Origin: Candidatus Ornithomonoglobus intestinigallinarum
GTDB lineage: Bacteria > Bacillota > Clostridia > UBA1381
Assembly (NCBI GenBank): GCA_018715365.1
Contig: DVLU01000054.1
Coordinates: 1 to 52,411, forward strand
Length of the DNA: 52,411 nucleotides
Direction: 5' to 3'
Shown here: in pieces, positions 25,413 to 34,258 of the stretch
Layout of the letters: each line of letters opens with the position of its first letter
How positions within the stretch are numbered: position 1 is the stretch's first letter
The notes under the pieces: generated by a model
Databases searched by the model: none
Seen by the model: the letters and a program-made list of their open reading frames with translations, nothing else
Told to the model about the DNA's origin: nothing
Made by a program: the position numbers and the translations under genes

Positions 25413-25441
25413 ATCTTACTATATTTATTTCCCAATGTCAA
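25413..25441 (-). promoter_or_regulatory. Promoter of the membrane protein gene
   Basis: On the minus strand TTGACA (25436-25441), 17 nt, TAAGAT (25413-25418). It lies about 45 bp upstream of the start at 25370. Confidence 0.7.
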
Positions 25442-25491
25442 GTACGCCGCAATGCACAAAAATTTCTCACGCACAAAAAACGCAAAATAAC

Positions 25492-25528
25492 TTTACTAAT
25501 TGCCGTAATTATGTTATAATATTAACAA
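25492..25528 (+). promoter_or_regulatory. rex promoter with candidate Rex operator
   Basis: TTTACT (25492-25497), 17 nt, TATAAT (25515-25520) with extended -10 TG. Overlapping the -10, bases 25511-25528 read ATGTTAT-AATA-TTAACAA. This matches 12 of the 14 specified positions of a Rex-type palindrome TTGTTAA-N4-TTAACAA. Autoregulation is inferred. Confidence 0.6.
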
Positions 25529-25552
25529 AACAGTGATGAGAGGATATTGCCA

Positions 25553-26200
25553 ATGGATGAGAACAGGAGAGTGCCCGCGGTGGTGATAAAGCGTCTCCCG
25601 CGCTATTACCGCTATCTGGGCGAGCTTTTAAAGCAGGATATAAAGCGCATATCGTCGGGCGCACTGAGCCAGAAAATGAACGTAACGGCTTCCCAGATAA
25701 GGCAGGACTTTAATTATTTCGGCGGCTTCGGGCAGCAGGGCTACGGCTACAACGTGGAATATCTTTATAAGGAAATAGGCTCTATTCTGGGTCTGAACGA
25801 CGGCGACACAATGATAATAGTCGGCGCGGGAAACCTCGGGCGCGCGCTTGCGAGCCATTCAAACTTCGAAAAGCGCGGCTTTAAGCTTGTGGGCGTTTTT
25901 GACGTGAACGAAAATATTATCGGTTCAACGATAAACGGCGTTAAAGTCATGCACATAAACGAGCTTGAGGCCTTTCTTGCCAAAAACAGGGTCGATATTG
26001 CAATACTCACAACTCCGAAGCGCGCCGTGCAGGAGGTGGCGGAGCGTCTTGTAAAGGGCGGAGTTATGGGGCTTCTGAATTTTTCTTACGCGGAGCTTTC
26101 GCTTCCGCATAACGTTGCCGTTGAAAACGTGCATATATCCGACCCCATGATGACGCTTTCATACAAAATAAAACAGGCAAGAGAGGGGCGTCCCGCATGA
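25553..26200 (+). CDS. rex: Redox-sensing transcriptional repressor Rex
   Basis: A 215-residue dimeric repressor that senses the NADH/NAD ratio. A winged helix (about 1-80, with KRLPRYYRYLGELL and SQIRQDFNYFGGFGQQGYGY) precedes a Rossmann domain with VGAGNLGRAL (90-99). The ATG at 25553 has AGAGG at 9 nt; an in-frame TTG two codons earlier is less likely. Rex proteins repress fermentative and respiratory NADH-consuming genes. The downstream P-loop/Asp23 gene overlaps by 4 bp. Confidence 0.96.
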   Translation: MDENRRVPAVVIKRLPRYYRYLGELLKQDIKRISSGALSQKMNVTASQIRQDFNYFGGFGQQGYGYNVEYLYKEIGSILGLNDGDTMIIVGAGNLGRALASHSNFEKRGFKLVGVFDVNENIIGSTINGVKVMHINELEAFLAKNRVDIAILTTPKRAVQEVAERLVKGGVMGLLNFSYAELSLPHNVAVENVHISDPMMTLSYKIKQAREGRPA

Positions 26201-27015
26201 AAACGATAGCGTTTGTAGGTCCGAGCGGCACGGGCAAAAGCTACCGTGCAACGGCCGTTGCGCGCCAAAACGGCGCCGACGGCATAATCGACGACGGTAT
26301 ACTCATATCCCACGGCAAGCTGCTTGCCGGCACGTCCGCAAAAAAAGAGCCGACAAGGATAGCGTCGGTCAAGCACGCGCTTTTTATGGGCGACAGCCAT
26401 GCCGGCGAGGTGAAGGCCGCGCTCAGGGAAAACAACATACAATGCCTTATGATACTCGGCACGTCGGACGGCATGGTTCAGAAAATCGCGGCGCGGCTCG
26501 GCGTCGGCCCCATAGAAAAAATAATCCGCATAGAGGACGTTGCAACGCCCGAGGAGATGCAGACGGCAAAATCGATGCGCCTTAACCAGGGTCAGCACGT
26601 AATACCCGTGCCGACGTTTGAAATAAAGCACGATTTTTCGGGGTATTTCCTCCATTCGCTTCGTATGCACAGATTAAGAAAGGCGTTCGGGGACAGCGGC
26701 GACGACGGCGGCTCAAAATCGATAGTACGTCCGACGTTCAGCTATATGGGCGACTTCACAATATCCGACAACGTGTTAAAAGCGATAGGCAAACACGAGG
26801 CGGAAAAGCTTGACGGCGTTAAAATAGCCGATATAAACATCAGAAAAACAAACCACGGGCTGCACCTCGACGTTTCCGCCACGCTCGATTACGGGCTGGA
26901 CATACGCAGCGTATCGCACAGCATTCAGCGCCGCATAAAAAACAGCATAGAGCAGTATACGTCGTTAAACGCACGCCGCGTCCACATATACGTTAAGGGG
27001 CTGAATATAAAATAA
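26197..27015 (+). CDS. P-loop NTPase fused to an Asp23/Gls24-like domain
   Basis: A 272-residue protein. It has a Walker A GPSGTGKS at 8-15, a conserved IDDGILI segment after it, and RLNQGQHVIPVPTFEIKHDFSGYF near 128-150. The last 91 residues (182-272, from SYMGDFTISDNVLKAI) resemble an Asp23/Gls24 (DUF322) domain: TISDNVLKAI, GLHLDVSATLDYGLDI, RRIKNSIEQYTSL, VHIYVKGL. The ATGA overlap with rex indicates translational coupling. Proteins of this architecture seem common in Clostridia but have no defined role to my knowledge. A link between redox state and envelope stress or membrane association is speculation. Confidence 0.8.
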   Translation: MKTIAFVGPSGTGKSYRATAVARQNGADGIIDDGILISHGKLLAGTSAKKEPTRIASVKHALFMGDSHAGEVKAALRENNIQCLMILGTSDGMVQKIAARLGVGPIEKIIRIEDVATPEEMQTAKSMRLNQGQHVIPVPTFEIKHDFSGYFLHSLRMHRLRKAFGDSGDDGGSKSIVRPTFSYMGDFTISDNVLKAIGKHEAEKLDGVKIADINIRKTNHGLHLDVSATLDYGLDIRSVSHSIQRRIKNSIEQYTSLNARRVHIYVKGLNIK

Positions 27016-27067
27016 TTAAGCCCATGCCCGAACGGCCGGTTCGGGAACGGGATTGAAAGGGAAATAT

Positions 27068-29251
27068 ATGAACGAGATACTTGATAAGCTTAATCCTGCG
27101 CAGAAAGAAGCGGTTACCTGCACCGAAGGTCCGCTTCTTATTGTTGCGGGCGCCGGCAGCGGGAAAACAACGGTGCTCGTAAACAGGATAGCATATATAA
27201 TAGACCGCGGGCTTGCCGCGCCGTATCAAATACTTGCGCTTACGTTTACAAACAAGGCGGCGCGCGAAATGAAGGAGAGGATAACGGCGCTTCTGCCGGG
27301 CTTCAGCGGCGATATGTGGATCGGCACGTTCCATTCGATATGTGTAAAAATACTGCGCCGCCATATCGACCTGCTCGGCTACTCAAACGACTTTGTGATA
27401 TACGACACGATAGACTCCCGCGCCGTGATGAAGGAATGTATACGCGAGCTTGACCTTGACGACAAGCAGTTCACGCCGCGCGGCGTGCTGTCCGTAATAA
27501 GCGGGGCAAAAAACAATTCGATGGACGCGGACACGTTTGAAACGATATACAAAAACGATTTCAGAATGTCCGTTATAGCGCAGCTTTACAAGCTGTATCA
27601 GCAAAAGCTCAAAAAAAGCAGCGCCGTTGATTTTGACGACCTTTTAATAAATACGGTAAAGCTGCTGAGCCTGAATCCCGATTTGCTCGAACGGTATCAA
27701 AACAGGTTCAGATATATACTTGTCGATGAGTATCAAGACACAAACAACATACAGTATCTGCTTATAAGCCTGCTTGCCGGCGGTCATCACAACATATGCG
27801 TCGTGGGCGACGACGACCAGAGCATATACAAGTTCCGCGGCGCAAACGTCGGGAATATACTGAGCTTTGAAAGCGATTACGAGGACGCAAAGCGCGTAAC
27901 GCTCGACCAGAATTACAGAAGCACGCAAACCATACTCGACGCGGCAAACGCCGTTATCTCCCATAACGGCAGCCGCATGGAAAAAAAGCTGTGGACGTCA
28001 AACGGCGGCGGCAGCAAGCTGCACGCATTTACGGCGCGCGACGAATACGAGGAAGCGCGGTTTATTGCGCGGACGATAAAAAAGCAGCATGACGAAGGCG
28101 GCGCACGCTTCGGCGATTTTGCCGTGCTATACCGCACAAACGCGCAGTCGCGCGTGCTTGAAGAAATATTCATGCGCGAAGCCGTTCCGTACAGAGTCCT
28201 TGCCGGGCTGCGCTTCTACGACAGAAAAGAAATAAAGGACATTGTCGCATATCTTCGCCTGCTTTCAAACACAAGCGACGACACAAGCCTGCGCCGCATA
28301 ATAAACGAGCCTAAACGCAAAATCGGCGCGGCAACGGTCGATAAGCTTACGGCTGCGTCCATAGCCGACGACTGCAGCGTTTACGACATAATAAAAAACG
28401 CCGACGCGTATGCGGACGAGCTTAAATCCTCCGCGGGACGGCTTAAAGAGTTTTACGCGCTTATAGAAAGCCTCAGAAAGCTTGTTGACACGATACCGCT
28501 GACGCAGCTCATAACGCGCGTCATAAACGACACCGGCTATCTTGCCATGCTCGAGGCCGAGGATACGCAGGAGAGCCTTACGCGTCAGGAGAACATAAAC
28601 GAATTTATAAACGTTGCGGCGGAATTTGAAAAGAACCCCGAATATAACGGCAGGCTTTCGGAATTTCTTGAGGGCGTATCGCTCATTTCCGACATCGACA
28701 GCTACGATGAGGACGAGGACGCCGTTGTTATGATGACGATACACAGCGCAAAGGGGCTGGAATTCCCCACGGTGTTCCTCACGGGGCTTGAGGAGGGGCT
28801 TTTCCCCGGCATGAAGTCGATAACGAGCGAGGACGACATCGAGGAGGAGCGCCGGCTCTGCTACGTTGCAATAACGCGCGCAAAAAAGGATCTGTATCTT
28901 ACAAAGGCGCGTTCGCGCACGGTGTTCGGCAAGACCGTCCCGGCGCGCGCATCGCGGTTTTTTGAGGAAATCCCGAAGGAATACACGGAGGATCTCTCGG
29001 CGCCCGCATCGCTTGCAAAGAGCTTTGTCCGTTCGGCGGGAAAAAGCATGTCGGACTATTTCTCGGGCGGCGATGCGCAGAGCGACCCGCTCGACTTTAA
29101 CAAGGGCGATATTGTTGAGCACCGCAAGTTCGGACGCGGCACCGTTGTCAGTGTAAAGCAGTTCGGTAAGGATGCGATACTTGAAATAAATTTTGAATCG
29201 ATAGGGTATAAGCAGCTTATGGCAGCATTCGCCAAACTAAAAAAATTATAG
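27068..29251 (+). CDS. pcrA: PcrA/UvrD-family ATP-dependent DNA helicase
   Basis: A 727-residue superfamily 1A 3'-5' helicase. Walker A is GAGSGKTT (28-35), followed by LTFTNKAAREMKER and GTFHSICVKILRR. Walker B is ILVDEYQDTN, motif III VVGDDDQSIYKFRGA, and later motifs include DQNYRST, IHSAKGLEFPTVFL and CYVAITRAKKDLYL. The C-terminal about 45 residues (KFGRGTVVSVKQFGKDAILEI) match the Tudor-like domain of PcrA that contacts RNA polymerase. The ATG 27068 has AAAGGG at 6 nt. It is about 50 bp downstream of the Asp23 fusion gene, and a strong terminator follows. Confidence 0.95.
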   Translation: MNEILDKLNPAQKEAVTCTEGPLLIVAGAGSGKTTVLVNRIAYIIDRGLAAPYQILALTFTNKAAREMKERITALLPGFSGDMWIGTFHSICVKILRRHIDLLGYSNDFVIYDTIDSRAVMKECIRELDLDDKQFTPRGVLSVISGAKNNSMDADTFETIYKNDFRMSVIAQLYKLYQQKLKKSSAVDFDDLLINTVKLLSLNPDLLERYQNRFRYILVDEYQDTNNIQYLLISLLAGGHHNICVVGDDDQSIYKFRGANVGNILSFESDYEDAKRVTLDQNYRSTQTILDAANAVISHNGSRMEKKLWTSNGGGSKLHAFTARDEYEEARFIARTIKKQHDEGGARFGDFAVLYRTNAQSRVLEEIFMREAVPYRVLAGLRFYDRKEIKDIVAYLRLLSNTSDDTSLRRIINEPKRKIGAATVDKLTAASIADDCSVYDIIKNADAYADELKSSAGRLKEFYALIESLRKLVDTIPLTQLITRVINDTGYLAMLEAEDTQESLTRQENINEFINVAAEFEKNPEYNGRLSEFLEGVSLISDIDSYDEDEDAVVMMTIHSAKGLEFPTVFLTGLEEGLFPGMKSITSEDDIEEERRLCYVAITRAKKDLYLTKARSRTVFGKTVPARASRFFEEIPKEYTEDLSAPASLAKSFVRSAGKSMSDYFSGGDAQSDPLDFNKGDIVEHRKFGRGTVVSVKQFGKDAILEINFESIGYKQLMAAFAKLKKL

Positions 29252-29253
29252 TA

Positions 29254-29290
29254 CCAGGGGGGCTTTCGCCCCCCTGGACCCCCCTTTTTT
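29254..29290. terminator. GC-rich terminator between pcrA and the histidine kinase gene
   Basis: CCAGGGGGGC-TTTC-GCCCCCCTGG (29254-29277), then ACCCCCC and T7. It works for pcrA on the plus strand. It belongs to the same GC-rich hairpin style as 19075-19095. Confidence 0.85.
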
Positions 29291-31287
29291 TAATCTGCAT
29301 CAAATTCCATAATAACCTTAAACAGATCGCCGTCCGTTCTTACGGCAAACGTGCCGCCGCACGCCTCCGTATAGCTCTTTGCTATGGCAAGCCCAAGCCC
29401 GTTGCCATCCTCGGTCCTTGATTTGTCGCCTCTCACAAAACGCTCCGTTATCTCGTTATCATCGAATTCCATTCTGTACGACGCAATGTTTTTAAGCTCA
29501 ACAGCCGCCTTTTCGCCGCGCCGCTCGGCCGTTATATAAACGCGCGTGCCGTGCATCGCGTATTTTAATATGTTCCCGATAAGGTTGTTCATTACTCTCG
29601 ACAGCTTGCGTCCGTCTGCCGTTATAAACAGCTCGTCGTCCGTTTTTACGATAAATTCCAGTCCCGAATTTTTTATTTCGTTGTCAAGCTCGCCCATCGT
29701 CTGGTTTATGAGCAGTCCGATGTTAAGGCGTTCAAGCTTTATATCCTCGTTTCCGCTTCGGATTTTTGAAATATCGAACAAATCGGCAGTGAGCTTTTTG
29801 AGCCTGTCGCTCTTTTTTTCGATTATCCTGACGTAATCGGCCGCTTCGTCGGGCTTAAGCTCCATATCGAGCAGCAGCTTCGTATAATTTATTATGGAGG
29901 TCAGCGGCGTTTTCAAATCGTGCGAAACGTTTGTTATAAGCTCCGTTTTCATCCGCTCCGCCCTGACCCTTTCCTCGACCGACGACGCCATGCCGCCGCC
30001 TATTTCGTTTATGCTTTTCGCAAGAACGCCGTAATCGGGGCTTTTAAGCGGTTCTATCTTATAAGAAAGATTGCCGCCGCGGATTTCGTCAATGCCGCGC
30101 TTTATTTCGTCAAGCTCCTTAAACCTCAGCGCAAGCGCAACGCACGCCGCGGCAAACGCGATAAGCGCTCCGATAATGCCGAATATCAGCACTATGACCG
30201 TATAAACGGCCAGCGCCGCCGCGGCTGTTGCCCCCGCTTTCTGCGCGCCGAGAATCCTCGCCGAATCGGCAATGCGGAGGCAGGCTCTTTTTATAAAGCG
30301 GCATACGGCTTTTATTCCTCGCCATAAAAGCTTCAGCGCTTTAAATATGACGCTGCGCTCCAAAAACCGCTTGCTTTTTATGTTTCTTATCATCGACTGC
30401 GCAAGCGCCGTCACGGCGGCGGCCGTCAGAACGCCTATGCCCGCCGCGGCAAATATCATGCCGTCGTTTGAGCGCGACACAACGTCAAGCAGTATTACAG
30501 CAACGGCGCACGCTCCGCCTACGCCAATGCCGCATGCAAGCGCAAGCGTTATTTCGGAATACATCCTGTCTGCTAAAAGCCCGTGGATTTCGCTGTCACC
30601 GTATTTTCTGCCGCAGACAAGCATCAGATATATAAACGACGCAAGCCATATTATACCCAGGAATACAATATCCCTCAGCGCATTGCCGAACACCGTCCCG
30701 CATTCCTCGGCTTTAAGCAAAATGCTTTCGGCGTAATCATTGTCAACGGCAATATAGACCTTCATTTGCCTGTCCGCTGCAAACACACCGGCGTCTATCG
30801 TGTCTTCAAGGTAAACGTCGCTCGGGGTGCTGTAATAAATATAGCGGTAATCCGATTCTTTATAATCATCAAGTTTTTTGCCGCTGTCAAGCTTTATGCC
30901 GTCCGTTTCGATATAATAATCAACCGCGCCCTCGGGATATGACGACACCGTAAAAGCTATGTTCCGCTTTAGCTCCTCCGCGGGGCTGCCGGACGGCTCC
31001 GGCGGCGTTTCAACATCGCCCGCGTCCTCATCCTCGCTTTCGGCAGCGGCTGCTTTATATTCTTTTTCGTATTCTTTTTCGGAAACATAAATATTTACCG
31101 AGCTGTATATATCGCGCGCAGGCATTGCCGCTTCGCACTCCGGGTCGATCGCAAGCCCGACTCCGCCGTATTTTTCATGGTAATTGCCTATAAATCCGCC
31201 CGATATGCAGACTGCCGCAAACACAGCCGCAAGGCTTATAAGGAATACAGCCGTTTTTGTTATATTTGAATAAACTACCCTTTTCAT
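29290..31287 (-). CDS. Sensor histidine kinase with four to five membrane segments
   Basis: A 665-residue kinase. It has an N-terminal helix (about 9-30), an extracytoplasmic region to about 185 that includes an acidic Pro/Glu-rich linker (ESEDEDAGDVETPPEPSG), further hydrophobic segments between about 186 and 390, then a HAMP-like region. HisKA contains VSHDLKTPLTS with His456. HATPase shows MNNLIGNILKYAM (N box) and DGNGLGLAIAKSY (G box). Start ATG 31287 has AAAGGAG at 8 nt. It follows the response regulator by 23 bp. The pairing resembles VanRS/PhoPR-type systems; the signal is unknown, and the neighbouring wall-polymer synthase suggests an envelope role. Confidence 0.92.
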   Translation of the reverse strand: MKRVVYSNITKTAVFLISLAAVFAAVCISGGFIGNYHEKYGGVGLAIDPECEAAMPARDIYSSVNIYVSEKEYEKEYKAAAAESEDEDAGDVETPPEPSGSPAEELKRNIAFTVSSYPEGAVDYYIETDGIKLDSGKKLDDYKESDYRYIYYSTPSDVYLEDTIDAGVFAADRQMKVYIAVDNDYAESILLKAEECGTVFGNALRDIVFLGIIWLASFIYLMLVCGRKYGDSEIHGLLADRMYSEITLALACGIGVGGACAVAVILLDVVSRSNDGMIFAAAGIGVLTAAAVTALAQSMIRNIKSKRFLERSVIFKALKLLWRGIKAVCRFIKRACLRIADSARILGAQKAGATAAAALAVYTVIVLIFGIIGALIAFAAACVALALRFKELDEIKRGIDEIRGGNLSYKIEPLKSPDYGVLAKSINEIGGGMASSVEERVRAERMKTELITNVSHDLKTPLTSIINYTKLLLDMELKPDEAADYVRIIEKKSDRLKKLTADLFDISKIRSGNEDIKLERLNIGLLINQTMGELDNEIKNSGLEFIVKTDDELFITADGRKLSRVMNNLIGNILKYAMHGTRVYITAERRGEKAAVELKNIASYRMEFDDNEITERFVRGDKSRTEDGNGLGLAIAKSYTEACGGTFAVRTDGDLFKVIMEFDAD

Positions 31288-31310
31288 TTCCAAAGCTCCT
31301 TTCGTTTTTC

Positions 31311-31991
31311 CTATACGATTTTGTAGCCTATCCCCCACACCACTTTAAGATAGCGCGGCTCCTTCGGATTTATTTCTATTTTTTCGCGGATATGGCGGAT
31401 ATGGACGGCTATTGTTCCGTCGCCGACAACACTTTCCTCATTCCAGACGCTCCTGTATATATCCTCCGAGGAAAACACCCTGCCGCGGCCACGGCATAAA
31501 AGCTCGAGGATTTTATATTCTATCGGCGTAAGCCTTACCTGTTCGCCGTCAACGGTAACCGTTTTCGATTCGGTATCGAGCACAAGTCCGTCTATAACGA
31601 TGCGACCGCTCTTTTTCTCCATTGCGCCGAGCTGCGTATAGCGTCTGAGCTGCGATTTCACGCGCGCAACAAGCTCCGGCGGGTCAAACGGCTTTGTTAT
31701 ATAATCGTCCGCGCCGGCGGTCAGGCCGAGGATTTTATCCGCGTTTTCCGATTTCGCCGATATGATTATAACGGGGATATTTTTTGTTTCGCGCAGCTTC
31801 ATAAGCGTTTTTATGCCGTCAAGCTTCGGCATCATAACGTCAAGCAGCATAAGCTGTATATCGTTTTCCGACAAAAGCTCCAGCGCATCTATGCCGTTGT
31901 ACGCCTTAAAAACGCCGTAGCCCTCACCTTTTAAAAATATTGCGATGCTGTCAACTATCTCCCTGTCGTCGTCAACTATCATAACGTTCAT
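31311..31991 (-). CDS. OmpR/PhoB-family response regulator
   Basis: A 226-residue regulator. The receiver domain has acidic residues DDD at 7-9, the phosphoacceptor Asp51 in LLDVMMPKLDG, then SAKSENADKILGLTAGADDYITKPF with the conserved Lys. A C-terminal winged helix (about 125-226) ends in AVHIRHIREKIEINPKEPRYLKVVWGIGYKIV. ATG 31991 has GGGGAGG at 5 nt; an upstream in-frame GTG overlaps that site. Direct repeats in front of the gene suggest autoregulation. Confidence 0.95.
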   Translation of the reverse strand: MNVMIVDDDREIVDSIAIFLKGEGYGVFKAYNGIDALELLSENDIQLMLLDVMMPKLDGIKTLMKLRETKNIPVIIISAKSENADKILGLTAGADDYITKPFDPPELVARVKSQLRRYTQLGAMEKKSGRIVIDGLVLDTESKTVTVDGEQVRLTPIEYKILELLCRGRGRVFSSEDIYRSVWNEESVVGDGTIAVHIRHIREKIEINPKEPRYLKVVWGIGYKIV

Positions 31992-32013
31992 GTCGTCCTC
32001 CCCTTTCACCGGT

Positions 32014-32074
32014 TTTATTATAGCATAATATCCTTAAGATTTACCGTAAAGATTTATTAAGAATTTCTTAAGAT
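32014..32074 (-). promoter_or_regulatory. Response regulator promoter with four TTAAGAT direct repeats
   Basis: Read on the plus strand, TTAAGAT-like units start at 32034, 32047 (TAAAGAT), 32057 (TTAAGAA) and 32068. The spacings are 13, 10 and 11 bp, close to one helical turn. On the minus strand a TATAAT with an adjacent TGC lies at about 32017-32022, with a poor -35. This looks like an activator-dependent promoter bound by the OmpR-family protein. Confidence 0.55.
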
Positions 32075-32117
32075 TGCTTTGCTCCGTTTTAAAATGCCCG
32101 CGGCTCTTTCCGGCAGC

Positions 32118-32170
32118 AAAAAAACGGGATTGCCGCCTTCAGCAAAAATCGCTCAAAGCGGCAGTCCCGT
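32118..32170 (-). terminator. Terminator of the LTA-synthase-like gene
   Basis: On the minus strand, starting inside the stop codon: ACGGGA.TGCCGC pairs with GCGGCA.TCCCGT (one mismatch), followed by T7. The loop is about 21 nt. Confidence 0.85.
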
Positions 32171-34107
32171 CAATTCTCCTTTGTTGTCAGCAAATAATAT
32201 TCCAGATCGCGGTATTCCCTTAATACCTCCGGCTCAAGCACGTCGTTTTCGAGCCATTCGCCGTCTGTGCTGTAATGCCCGAACGCATTTATTGCCGGCA
32301 CTTCCTCCCTTACCTTATCAACAAAATTATTTACGCTGTTTTTCGGCAGCCCCGCCGTTTCAAGCAGCAGGTTCTGAAGGTAATTTGTGCTCGTTACAAT
32401 GCCGTCCTTTTCCTCGATATCGTAATTTGCCCAGATCAAAAACGGCACGGTGTAACGGTTCACGGCCTCCTCATCGGTTAAATCGTCAAGGCTCTTGCCG
32501 TAGAGCTCCTCATAAAAGCCCTGCTCTATTGCCGGCTGGTGATCGCCGAACAGCAGTATTACCGTCGGCTCGTCCCACTGCTCAAACCAGTCTATAAGCT
32601 CGCCGAACGCAATATCGCTCTCGCGCACAAGCGACAGATACTGCTCCGCCTCGGGATACTCGTTTTTCATACCGAGAATGTTTACCGTATCCTGCCAGTT
32701 GCCGAGATTATATTTATAGCCGCCGTGATTCTGCATTGTTATATTAAATATAAACATCGGCTCGCCCGGTTCTTTTTCGGTGAACTGGTTTATCGCCGCG
32801 CTGTATGACGTTCTGTCGCTCATATAGCAGCGTATATATTCAAACTGATTGCTGTCCTGATAATCTCCCATATTGTCCATGCTTATGAAATTATCGAAGC
32901 CCATCAGCCCGTAAACCTTTTCCCTGTTCCAGCCGCGCGCGTAATAGGGATGAAGCGCTATCGTTTCATAGCCCATCGAGCTTAAATGACTGCATATCGA
33001 ATACGGCTGCGGCGTTGTGAGATACTGCAGGTAAGGCGCGCTGCCCTGCGGCAGCAGACCCATTGTCATACCCGTCAAAAACTCAAACTCCGAATTGCAC
33101 GTATACCCGCCGAACGGCGAAACGATAAGCTGTCCTCTTACCGTATTTTCCTTTAAGCCTCTTATAAACGGCATATAGTCAACGTCCGTTTCAAAATCGC
33201 CCACAACGCTTAAATCGGCAAGGCTTTCGTTCATGACAACGAGAATATTCGGCTTGTCGCCCGCCGGTGCGGTTGTGTTGTTTTCCGTCAAAAGCGCCGT
33301 CATTTCGCTCTCGTCATAGCCCTCCGGCGTACTCAAAGACATTCTGCGCGCGTTTATATAAAAGCTTACGGCAATACCGTGCGTGTTGTTTGCGTGGTAT
33401 TGGTCAAAGAAATCCATATCTATATCGTCAAAGCTCATCATCCCGAACGGTATCGTAACGGCAAGGAAAAACGCGCCGCCCGCCGCCGGGCAGATTATAT
33501 TCTTATGCTTAAACGTAAGCTTATACGAAAACTTCCACACCATAATGATAAAAAATATAACAAGTATGCTTGCTATTATTATGGGATACCTGAGCCTGAA
33601 CGTATATTGGTCAACGACGTTTACCGCGGTGCCTATCGCAAGGAAATCGCTCGGTATTAGCGGCGTGCCGCGGAACATCTGAACAACGTAGCACGCAAGC
33701 GTAAACAAATACGTTATTATTACAGTTATTATCGGCGCCCAGCGTATGCTGCGCGTTATTGCAAAAAGCAGCGCCATAAGCGTTGCGTACACAAGCACGT
33801 TCAAAAAATATATGCCTATCGAATATTCAGCCACTCCGGCAAAAATTATCGATACCTGCATACAGAGAAACGGCGTCAGCGCCACGGCAGCCGCCGCGGC
33901 GGCGCGCTTCATAAACGTTGTAAACTCAACCCTGAGCGCTATAAGCCCCCATATCCCGAGCACCATAACGTAACACATTATATAGTCAAACACCGCAAAT
34001 TCATCACCGTTTACAAACAAGCCGGTGTTTACGCTTATAAACGTCCAGAGCGCAAGCGTAATAACGCTTGCGGCCGCTACCTTCCAAATTTTATTAAGTG
34101 AAATCAT
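32170..34107 (-). CDS. LTA synthase-family phosphoglycerol transferase (sulfatase fold)
   Basis: A 645-residue membrane enzyme. About seven hydrophobic segments (1-220) precede a long extracellular sulfatase-fold domain (about 265-600) with PNILVVMNESLADLSVVGD, PFGGYTCNSEFEFLTG (Thr336 in the nucleophile position), LHPYYARGWNR, NITMQNHGGY and LLFGDHQP. LTA synthases polymerise glycerol phosphate from phosphatidylglycerol onto a lipid anchor; related enzymes modify other envelope glycans. I chose ATG 34107 because GGAG lies 6 nt upstream; ATGs at 34113 and 34119 are alternatives. It is monocistronic, with its own promoter and terminator, upstream of the two-component genes. Confidence 0.92.
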   Translation of the reverse strand: MISLNKIWKVAAASVITLALWTFISVNTGLFVNGDEFAVFDYIMCYVMVLGIWGLIALRVEFTTFMKRAAAAAAVALTPFLCMQVSIIFAGVAEYSIGIYFLNVLVYATLMALLFAITRSIRWAPIITVIITYLFTLACYVVQMFRGTPLIPSDFLAIGTAVNVVDQYTFRLRYPIIIASILVIFFIIMVWKFSYKLTFKHKNIICPAAGGAFFLAVTIPFGMMSFDDIDMDFFDQYHANNTHGIAVSFYINARRMSLSTPEGYDESEMTALLTENNTTAPAGDKPNILVVMNESLADLSVVGDFETDVDYMPFIRGLKENTVRGQLIVSPFGGYTCNSEFEFLTGMTMGLLPQGSAPYLQYLTTPQPYSICSHLSSMGYETIALHPYYARGWNREKVYGLMGFDNFISMDNMGDYQDSNQFEYIRCYMSDRTSYSAAINQFTEKEPGEPMFIFNITMQNHGGYKYNLGNWQDTVNILGMKNEYPEAEQYLSLVRESDIAFGELIDWFEQWDEPTVILLFGDHQPAIEQGFYEELYGKSLDDLTDEEAVNRYTVPFLIWANYDIEEKDGIVTSTNYLQNLLLETAGLPKNSVNNFVDKVREEVPAINAFGHYSTDGEWLENDVLEPEVLREYRDLEYYLLTTKEN

Positions 34108-34145
34108 TTTCATCTCCATTCCGCCGCCGAAGCGCCGGCATAAGC

Positions 34146-34169
34146 CATAGCATAAAAACGTATGCTATG
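34146..34169. repeat. Inverted repeat in the leader of the LTA-synthase-like gene
   Basis: Perfect 8-bp arms CATAGCAT and ATGCTATG with an 8-nt spacer, between the promoter and the start codon. It is a candidate operator or mRNA hairpin. Confidence 0.55.
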
Positions 34170-34196
34170 ATACGATATTTTTATACATAATGGTAT

Positions 34197-34225
34197 ATTG
34201 TATCACAAAACCTTTACTTATGCAA
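34197..34225 (-). promoter_or_regulatory. Promoter of the LTA-synthase-like gene
   Basis: On the minus strand TTGCAT (34220-34225), 17 nt, TACAAT (34197-34202). The 13-mer TGTGATACAATAT (34195-34207) is identical to those before eda and rsmH. Confidence 0.7.
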
Positions 34226-34258
34226 TATGAAATTTACATAACCTCGCAAAAATTGCCG

